Source: Paracoccaceae bacterium | GTDB taxonomy: Bacteria > Pseudomonadota > Alphaproteobacteria > Rhodobacterales > Rhodobacteraceae | Direction of reading: 5' to 3' | Length of the DNA: 7,606 bases | NCBI GenBank assembly: GCA_026982275.1 | Contig: JALSHK010000496.1 | Location: 1-7,606, forward strand | Part shown: piece by piece, positions 1-4,711 of the stretch | Layout of the letters: every line of letters begins with the position of its first letter | Position numbering within the stretch: position 1 is the first letter of the stretch | Notes under the pieces: generated by a model | What the model saw: only the letters and a program-made list of their open reading frames with translations | The model's database searches: none | What the model was told of the DNA's origin: nothing | Position numbers and translations under genes: made by a program

Positions 1-374
1 TGCCCGATTATAGCGATGCGGCGCTGCTTTTGCCCGCCGGTGCGGGAAATCCGGTATTTCTGGTCTATAACAATTTTCGGGTGATCCAGCGCTATAATAA
101 TTCGGTGAGCTATGCGATGTCGGTTGGCCATCTGGCGGACCGCATTGCCGGAGGGGGTGGTTTTGTGCAGCCCTGGGCGCGCGAAAATGCCGGGCTGAGC
201 CGCGAGGAAATCGTGGAATTGCAGACCCGGCTTACCGCTGCCGGATTTTCGACCGGTGGCACAGACGGCATAGCGGGGGCCAAAACCCGCAGTGCGATCA
301 TTGCCTATCAGCGCCACCTCGGGATTCAGGCCGATGGGTTTGCCACCGCCGCCTTGCTGGAAAGATTGCGCTAA
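1..374 (+). CDS. Lytic murein transglycosylase (MltB/SLT_2 type), 3' part only
   Basis: This is the C-terminal ~123 residues of a periplasmic lytic transglycosylase; the reading frame is open from base 3, so the start and catalytic part lie outside the window. A TTG at 30 is not a plausible start because the conserved fold continues upstream of it. The first ~55 residues carry the end of the MltB-like domain, recognisable from FLVYNNFRVIQRYN followed by YAMSVGHLADRI. After a short linker, a PG_binding_1 domain (about residues 64-121) shows the usual TDGIAGAKTRSAI and the YQ...G...DG.AT pattern. Family knowledge: these enzymes cleave the MurNAc-GlcNAc bond to give 1,6-anhydroMurNAc, and the C-terminal domain anchors them to peptidoglycan. 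The catalytic glutamate cannot be checked here. The TAA stop overlaps the stop of the convergent SDR gene. Confidence 0.88.
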   Translation, partial: PDYSDAALLLPAGAGNPVFLVYNNFRVIQRYNNSVSYAMSVGHLADRIAGGGGFVQPWARENAGLSREEIVELQTRLTAAGFSTGGTDGIAGAKTRSAIIAYQRHLGIQADGFATAALLERLR

Positions 375-1156
375 TAGGCCAGCCGGGTCATCCGGTCGAG
401 CAAGGATCGCCCCCCATCAACCGCCAGAATCTGGCCGGTAATGAAGCTGGCACAGGGCGAGGCGAGAAACAGCGCGGCCTGCGCCGCCTCGGCCGCTTCG
501 CCAATCCGGCCCATAGGCGTTGCGGCAATCACCTCTTCCTGCAGGGTTTCATCGTCAAGAAAGGCGGCCTTCAAGCTACCGCTCATCACGCTGCCGATGG
601 ACACGGCATTTACCCTGATTTTATGCGGCGCAAAGGCCACGGCCAGCCCGCGCGTAAGCTGGTCCAGCGCGGCGGTGGCCACGCTTAGGCCTACTGATTC
701 AGGCACGCAATCCTGCGAGGCGATCGATGAAATATTGACAATCGCGCCACCGTCTTTTTGTGCAATCATCCGTTTCGCTGCTGCTTGGCACAGGCGCATA
801 TTTACCGTGGCGTTCTGGTGCATCATCAGCTCAAAGCTGTCATCGCCCGGGGCCAGCGGATCGCTCGGCAATACCTGACGGCTGGCATTGACCAGTATAT
901 CCACCCGGTCAAAGGCATCAAAAGTAGCGGCCAGCAGGTTCTTTACTGTCAGCTTTTCGCGCAGGTCTCCGGCAAAGGAAACCGCCCGGCCGGGGCTATC
1001 TTTCAGCGCTTCCACCTCGGTGTCGAGCCTGTCTTCATCCATATCGGCCAGCAATACATTGGCGCAGTTTTCAACAAACAAGCGAGCGATGGCCAAGCCC
1101 ACCCCGTTTGCCGCGCCGGTCACAATCACCGATTTTCCAGATATATTTGTGGTCAT
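371..1156 (-). CDS. SDR-family protein lacking catalytic Tyr and Lys
   Basis: A 261-residue protein with a classical SDR Rossmann fold. Visible motifs are the nucleotide-binding TGAANGVG at 13-20, D38 at the end of beta 2 (favouring NAD over NADP), GDL at 63-65, VNAS at 89-92 in place of NNAG, the helix-4 Asn N115, and the catalytic-type Ser S144 in NISS. The C-terminal half has RVNAV at 181-185 and TGQILAVDGG at 240-249, all usual for FabG-like SDRs. The YxxxK signature is broken: the position 13 after S144 is L157 and the Lys position is T161, and the only tyrosine in the protein is Y261. Family knowledge makes oxidoreductase chemistry by the normal mechanism unlikely; a binding, structural or altered catalytic role is inference. 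The start at 1156 is supported by GGAG five bases upstream of the ATG. It lies 65 bases after the methyltransferase gene and may be cotranscribed with it. Substrate unknown. Confidence 0.87.
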   Translation of the reverse strand: MTTNISGKSVIVTGAANGVGLAIARLFVENCANVLLADMDEDRLDTEVEALKDSPGRAVSFAGDLREKLTVKNLLAATFDAFDRVDILVNASRQVLPSDPLAPGDDSFELMMHQNATVNMRLCQAAAKRMIAQKDGGAIVNISSIASQDCVPESVGLSVATAALDQLTRGLAVAFAPHKIRVNAVSIGSVMSGSLKAAFLDDETLQEEVIAATPMGRIGEAAEAAQAALFLASPCASFITGQILAVDGGRSLLDRMTRLAY

Positions 1157-1209
1157 TGCCGCTCCGGTGATTCTGTCTATCCGGCCCGTTTATAAGGGAA
1201 ATCGGCGCG

Positions 1210-1232
1210 CCAAGCTAGCTGTTAACGCTTGG
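1210..1232 (-). other. Weak inverted repeat at the methyltransferase 3' end
   Basis: Arms CCAAGC (1210-1215) and GCTTGG (1227-1232) enclose 11 bases that include the TAA of the methyltransferase gene. No T-tract follows on the minus strand, so this is at best an attenuating hairpin and not a clear intrinsic terminator. The rest of the 65-base gap to the SDR start holds an AT-rich TATAAA at 1193-1188, but no convincing -35 at the right distance. Confidence 0.25.
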
Positions 1233-2187
1233 GTAAGCTCGCCTCGAAAACCTTGAATCCGCCATTTTGCGCCTTCATTTCCCAATTGCGAAAATGCGCA
1301 TCCAGCGGGGCTTCATAGGGCAAATGCCGGTTGGCGACCATCAAAAACCGTCCCTTGGGCTGGAGCATTTTCGCGGCGGCAGCAATAAATCCGACGCCCA
1401 ATTCCGGTGTGGCAGCGCGGCCCTGATGGAAGGGCGGGTTGCTGATGATCGTGTCATAAGGCGAGGATTTTGGCAGTTCCGGCACATCGGCCCAGATGAA
1501 TTGTGCCCGGGGATCCGTGATATTGAGTTTTGCCGCTTCCAGCGCGATGTGTTCGCCCTCAAACAGCGAAATTTCAGACACTTCCGCACTCAGCGCCTGG
1601 GCCGCCAGCCAGCCCCAGCCAGCCCCCAGATCCGCCACGCGGCCAGACAGCCCCGTTAGATATGGTGCCAGAAATGCACTGCCCCCATCGACCTTTTCAT
1701 GAGAAAACATCCCCGGCGCGGTGAAAAATCCGGCTTTATTTTTGGCCATTTCCGCAGCCAAAAGCCATGCTTCGGGCATGGCCACGGCCTCAAACCAGAA
1801 GGCCTTGCCGTGAGATTTGGAAATCACCTGCACCTCGGTGATTTGTCTGACGGCCTTGAGCAGGCTTTCGATTCCGAGGTTTTTGGCCCCGTCCACCACC
1901 ACCATGCCTTCGCTCATCTGGCAAGCCCGCGCGATATTGGCCAGATTTTCGGCCTTGGCGCGGGTGAGCTGCACCAGCACGGTTTCAAAACGTCCCTCGG
2001 CCCTGGGGATCACCGAAAATCCGCCGGTTTCAAAACGACGATGCAGGGGGGCGAAGCCCTGCTCCAGAACCGGCTCGCCCAGCTCTGCCAGCCCTGCAAA
2101 TTCCGTGGGCCGAATGATCAGTATTGGCCCTTCAAGCGGGATAGCCCCTTGCTCGAAAGCGGCCAGAAAGCGCGGTGACCGGCTCAC
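1222..2187 (-). CDS. RsmC-like class I SAM-dependent methyltransferase
   Basis: A two-domain methyltransferase of the RsmC/RlmG type, which methylates guanine N2 in rRNA (RsmC: 16S G1207 in E. coli). Numbered from the GTG chosen here (321 residues), the N-terminal ~155 residues form the degenerate MTS_N-like domain. The phrase MFSHEKVDGGSAFLAPYL at about 160-177 matches the RsmC signature just before the catalytic domain. SAM motif I is VADLGAGWGW at 184-193, the acidic ribose-binding residue is E210, motif III acid is D234, and the guanine-N2 catalytic motif is NPPFH at 250-254. Start: an ATG at 2205 would give six more residues but has no Shine-Dalgarno. GTG at 2187 has GGAA five bases upstream and overlaps the clpS stop as GTGA, the usual form of translational coupling. 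Which rRNA base is modified in this lineage is not shown by the sequence. Confidence 0.85.
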   Translation of the reverse strand: MSRSPRFLAAFEQGAIPLEGPILIIRPTEFAGLAELGEPVLEQGFAPLHRRFETGGFSVIPRAEGRFETVLVQLTRAKAENLANIARACQMSEGMVVVDGAKNLGIESLLKAVRQITEVQVISKSHGKAFWFEAVAMPEAWLLAAEMAKNKAGFFTAPGMFSHEKVDGGSAFLAPYLTGLSGRVADLGAGWGWLAAQALSAEVSEISLFEGEHIALEAAKLNITDPRAQFIWADVPELPKSSPYDTIISNPPFHQGRAATPELGVGFIAAAAKMLQPKGRFLMVANRHLPYEAPLDAHFRNWEMKAQNGGFKVFEASLPKR

Positions 2188-2522
2188 TCTTTTTCCATGG
2201 TGCATTGCAAAGGGTGCTGGTTGCGGCGGGCATAATCCATCACCTGTGTTACTTTGGTTTCGGCGATTTCATGGGAATAAACCCCGACAACAGCCAGCCC
2301 CTTCATATGAACCGTGAGCATAATTCCATGGGCGGCATCGGCGCTCATGCCAAAAAACCGCTCCAGAATATGAACCACAAATTCCATCGGGGTGTAATCG
2401 TCATTTAGTAATAACACCTTGTAAAGTGGGGGTTTTTCGGTTTTTTCAACCGTGCGCGGCAGTAGGTCCACCCCGTCTTCGGGGGGGGTATCCTGACTCA
2501 TGCAAATAGGCTCAACATTCAT
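2184..2522 (-). CDS. clpS: ClpS, ATP-dependent Clp protease adaptor
   Basis: A 112-residue cytoplasmic adaptor that captures proteins with N-degron residues and hands them to ClpA of the ClpAP protease. The ClpS core runs from about residue 30 to the end: LYKVLLLNDDYTPMEFV with N40, D41, D42 (recognition of the free alpha-amino group), M46 as the gatekeeper-type residue, and H72 in TVHMKG, then EIAETKVTQVMDYAR and the conserved QHPLQCTMEKE tail. Residues 1-30 are the variable arm that enters the ClpA pore. The start at 2522 is preferred over M8 (2501): AAGGA lies 11 bases upstream, and the MNVEPICM beginning resembles other alphaproteobacterial ClpS proteins as I remember them. clpA is not adjacent. 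Codons 12-14 contain a run of eight C. The gene overlaps the downstream methyltransferase by 4 bases. Confidence 0.96.
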   Translation of the reverse strand: MNVEPICMSQDTPPEDGVDLLPRTVEKTEKPPLYKVLLLNDDYTPMEFVVHILERFFGMSADAAHGIMLTVHMKGLAVVGVYSHEIAETKVTQVMDYARRNQHPLQCTMEKE

Positions 2523-2551
2523 GCGGGCGCGGTTCCTTGGCAGTGCGGGGC

Positions 2552-2580
2552 TTTATATATTGCATATTTGCACAAGAAAA
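2552..2580 (-). promoter_or_regulatory. Possible clpS promoter
   Basis: Reading the minus strand, a TATAAA -10-like box lies at 2557-2552, and 17 bases upstream is TTTTCT at 2580-2575 as a poor -35. Transcription would begin near 2545, leaving a short leader that contains the AAGGA (2538-2534) of clpS. The case rests mainly on need: the phasin terminator immediately upstream would leave clpS without a strong transcript. The -35 overlaps the T-tract of that terminator. A small palindrome TGCA-N4-TGCA at 2561-2572 sits between the boxes; its meaning is unknown. Confidence 0.35.
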
Positions 2581-2601
2581 AAGGGGGCAGAGGCCCCCTT
2601 T
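2574..2601 (-). terminator. Intrinsic terminator after the phasin gene
   Basis: A 9-bp perfect stem (2580-2588 with 2593-2601; six of the pairs are G-C) closes a 4-base loop. On the minus strand it is followed directly by a run of T (2582-2577, partly in the stem, then CTT). It lies 25 bases beyond the phasin stop codon and before clpS, so most phasin transcription should end here and clpS should be separately promoted or fed only by readthrough. Confidence 0.88.
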
Positions 2602-2625
2602 CGCGAATTCTTGAATGATGGCCGT

Positions 2626-3063
2626 TTATGCGCTGTAGGTTTTGGCCAGATCCGAGGCCGCATTCACGCGGGCCTCAATCGGAGCCATGGCTTCTTTGGT
2701 TGCGGCACCCATAACCTGATTCCATTTGACGGCTTGCGCAAGAAAGCCTTCAAAAGCGCTGGTGGCAAATGCAGTTTGCTTTTCCAGCAGCTCGGTAGGG
2801 GATTTTGCGGTGGCAATATCTTTGGCCGCGGCCAGAGTGTCGTCAAAAGATTTTTTCGAAAATGCGGCAATATCCGCGTTCAGTTCTTCAACGGCCTTGC
2901 TGGCGATCTCGGTGGATTTCGCCATGGCGTCCAGAGTTTCCTGCCCAAAAGTGGTTGCATCTTCAAAACTTTTACCGAATTTATCGGCATTGGCTTCAAA
3001 GCTTTTTTGGGCTTCGGTGAAGATTTTTTCGGCTTTATTCGCGGTTTTTTTCGTGGTGGCCAT
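2626..3063 (-). CDS. phaP: Phasin family protein
   Basis: A 145-residue, highly charged, Ala/Lys/Glu-rich protein predicted to be almost wholly alpha-helical, with no signal peptide or membrane segment. It matches the Phasin_2 family in size and in the diagnostic stretch SPTELLEKQTAFA (about residues 87-99) followed by FEGFLAQAVKWNQVM, and ends with the usual APIEARVNAA. Phasins coat polyhydroxyalkanoate granules and control their size and number; whether this organism makes PHA cannot be seen here, since no pha synthase gene is in the window. The start ATG has GGAG seven bases upstream. The gene has its own near-consensus promoter with TGC-rich operators and its own terminator, consistent with a strongly expressed monocistronic gene controlled by PhaR. 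Confidence 0.92.
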   Translation of the reverse strand: MATTKKTANKAEKIFTEAQKSFEANADKFGKSFEDATTFGQETLDAMAKSTEIASKAVEELNADIAAFSKKSFDDTLAAAKDIATAKSPTELLEKQTAFATSAFEGFLAQAVKWNQVMGAATKEAMAPIEARVNAASDLAKTYSA

Positions 3064-3099
3064 TGGCTCGCTCCAGCTAGTTTTCTATTTCCTAACCCT

Positions 3100-3128
3100 T
3101 ATATAGGCGCGATGCTGCGCTGCGTCAA
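3100..3128 (-). promoter_or_regulatory. Sigma-70 type promoter of the phasin gene
   Basis: On the minus strand TTGACG (3128-3123) is separated by exactly 17 bases from TATATA (3105-3100). This is close to the consensus housekeeping promoter. Predicted transcription start is near 3093, giving a leader of about 30 bases with GGAG at 3074-3071 before the ATG at 3063. The spacer is built largely from a TGC/GCA-rich repeat, so a repressor bound there would cover the -35 and spacer. Confidence 0.8.
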
Positions 3129-3176
3129 GTAATATTGTGCGGTGCAGCATAAAATCACATAGCACGCGCTGCAACA
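3112..3176. promoter_or_regulatory. Putative PhaR operator array (three TGC-rich elements)
   Basis: The heptamer GCGSTGC (S = C or G) occurs three times on the plus strand: 3117-3123, 3139-3145 and 3166-3172, at 22- and 27-base intervals. The first two elements also align as 16-base inverted copies (3112-3127 on + against 3150-3135 on -) with 11 of 16 identities. The middle one reads GTGC-GGT-GCAG, one mismatch from the CTGC-N3-GCAG type site that I recall for PhaR of Paracoccus denitrificans. Known biology: PhaR represses phasin genes through TGC-rich sites and is released by PHA. The first element lies inside the phasin promoter, the others upstream of it toward the carboxypeptidase gene. 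The identity of the binding protein is inference. Confidence 0.55.
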
Positions 3177-3277
3177 AAAAGGTTTCTTTTTTCCCAGCGG
3201 CTTGCTAGGTTATCTTCAAAGACGCCGAGCACCAAAAAATTGGGCCGGTAGGCAAATCGAGCAGACGAGCCATTAGC

Positions 3278-4708
3278 ATGATAAAAATTAGCCTTCGCGG
3301 GATATTCCTCTCGCTTGTTTTGGTGTTTTCCAGCGGGGTGGCTCAGGCTGCGCCCGGTGTTTCCACATTCGTAATGGATGCCCGGACCGGCGAGGTTCTT
3401 TATGCCCGCAGTGCGGACCGGCGGCTGGCCCCCGCGTCCCTTACCAAAATGATGACGCTATATCTGGCATTTGTAGAGCTGGAAGCGGGGCGGATGTCAC
3501 TGGACCAGATGATCCGTATTTCCCAAAACGCGGCACGGGAGCCGGCTTCCAAGCTCGGGCTAAGGCGGGGCAGCAGAATTCAGCTGGTCTATCTTATTCG
3601 CGCAGCGGCAATACAGTCCGCCAATGACGCGGCGACGGCCATTGGCGAGGCCATCTCGGGTTCCGAGGCGGAGTTCGCACAATATATGACCCGAACGGCT
3701 CGGGCCATGGGCATGAAAAACACCCAGTTTCGCAACGCCAACGGCCTAACCCAGAGCGGGCATTATTCCACCGCGCGAGATATGGCGCTGCTGGGCCGGC
3801 GGTTATTCTATGATTTTCCGCAATATTACAATCTGTTTTCCAGGCGCACCGCCTATGCCGGCATTGCCACTGTTCGGCATACCAACCGCCGCTTTTTGAA
3901 CAGTTATGAAGGGGCGGACGGCATTAAAACCGGCTATACCAATGCTGCCGGTTATAATCTGGTAGCCTCGGCGCGGCGCGGCAGCGAGCGCATTATTGCG
4001 GTTATGTTTGGCGGCACGTCTACACCGCAGCGTAATGCCCGGGTGGCGGAGTTGCTGGATCTCGGTTTTAGCCGGGCACCCTCGCAAGCGACTGTGCGGC
4101 CCTTGCCAAGGCTTCGCCTTAGCCCGAACCGCTCCAGCATCGTGGCCCAAACCAGCAGCACCGGTGTGGTGCCGCGCGCCAGCCGCGCGCCCCGGCGCGA
4201 GGAAACCATGGCCGTATTGATGGCGCGCAACGTAGAGGAGGCGGTTCAGGCCGCTGCCGTAGAAGCCGCCATTCGCGCGGCCACCAATGGCCCGCCCATC
4301 AGTCCGGGGCCAAAGTTTATCCAGCCGGAAGCGCTAATGCTGGCGCGGGTTCCGCGAGCGGTTCGCCGGCCCGAATTTGGTGGTTCGGTGGCTTTGGCAC
4401 CGGTAGAGCCGGTCGAGATCGCGCCTGCGCCCGTTCGCCAGACCGCGATGGGTTCCAGCGGGGGATACGGTGTTCAGGTCGGGGCGTTTCGCAATCGTGG
4501 GCAGGCCGAGCGGTTTTTGATCGAGGTCGCCCTGTTCGACATTGATTCTTTCAGCGATGCCGAACGCAGTATTTCCCAGGAAACCCTGCACGGGGTTTCT
4601 ATGTTTATGGCCCGTTTTGTGGGGATGAGCCCCGCCTCTGCCGAGCGCGCCTGTAGCCGGCTGCAAGCGCGGCAAAGCGATTGCACAGTGCTGGTTCCGC
4701 CGGGTTAG
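3278..4708 (+). CDS. D-alanyl-D-alanine carboxypeptidase (S11) with C-terminal SPOR domain
   Basis: A 476-residue secreted penicillin-binding protein that removes the terminal D-Ala from peptidoglycan pentapeptides. A signal peptide occupies residues 1-25 (basic start, hydrophobic core, cleavage after AQA). The catalytic domain (about 27-265) has all three penicillin-binding motifs: S54-L-T-K57 with the nucleophilic serine, S114-A-N116, and K217-T-G219. Residues 266-395 are a long Ala/Arg/Pro-rich linker; I see no PBP5_C domain. Residues ~396-474 form a SPOR domain (YGVQVGAFRNRGQAERF at its start, C459 and C469 near its end), which in known cases binds denuded glycan at the division septum. 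The Shine-Dalgarno is weak (only GAG at 3266-3268), and I find no convincing promoter in 3177-3277. The end is 3 bases from the end of the convergent peptidase gene. No terminator fits between them. Confidence 0.94.
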   Translation: MIKISLRGIFLSLVLVFSSGVAQAAPGVSTFVMDARTGEVLYARSADRRLAPASLTKMMTLYLAFVELEAGRMSLDQMIRISQNAAREPASKLGLRRGSRIQLVYLIRAAAIQSANDAATAIGEAISGSEAEFAQYMTRTARAMGMKNTQFRNANGLTQSGHYSTARDMALLGRRLFYDFPQYYNLFSRRTAYAGIATVRHTNRRFLNSYEGADGIKTGYTNAAGYNLVASARRGSERIIAVMFGGTSTPQRNARVAELLDLGFSRAPSQATVRPLPRLRLSPNRSSIVAQTSSTGVVPRASRAPRREETMAVLMARNVEEAVQAAAVEAAIRAATNGPPISPGPKFIQPEALMLARVPRAVRRPEFGGSVALAPVEPVEIAPAPVRQTAMGSSGGYGVQVGAFRNRGQAERFLIEVALFDIDSFSDAERSISQETLHGVSMFMARFVGMSPASAERACSRLQARQSDCTVLVPPG

Positions 4709-4711
4709 GCG

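Noticed and set aside
1699..2317. Overlapping plus-strand open frames of 159 and 166 codons
   Set aside because: They are shadows of the methyltransferase and clpS genes, which have clear motifs in the minus frame; no ribosome binding site or recognisable domain supports them.
2500..3132. Long plus-strand open frame of 210 codons, Phe/Gly-rich
   Set aside because: It is antisense to the whole phasin gene and to its terminator and promoter. Its composition (repeated GF, FFG) is what the complement of Lys/Ala/Glu-rich phasin codons gives, and no family is recognisable.
3201..3216. TTATCT as -10 of a carboxypeptidase promoter
   Set aside because: The hexamer 17 bases upstream is TTTTTT, and no other placement gives both boxes; not reported as a feature.
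3231..3243. CCAA-N4-TTGG palindrome in the carboxypeptidase leader
   Set aside because: Four-base arms in an A-rich stretch are expected by chance; no second copy or known operator match.
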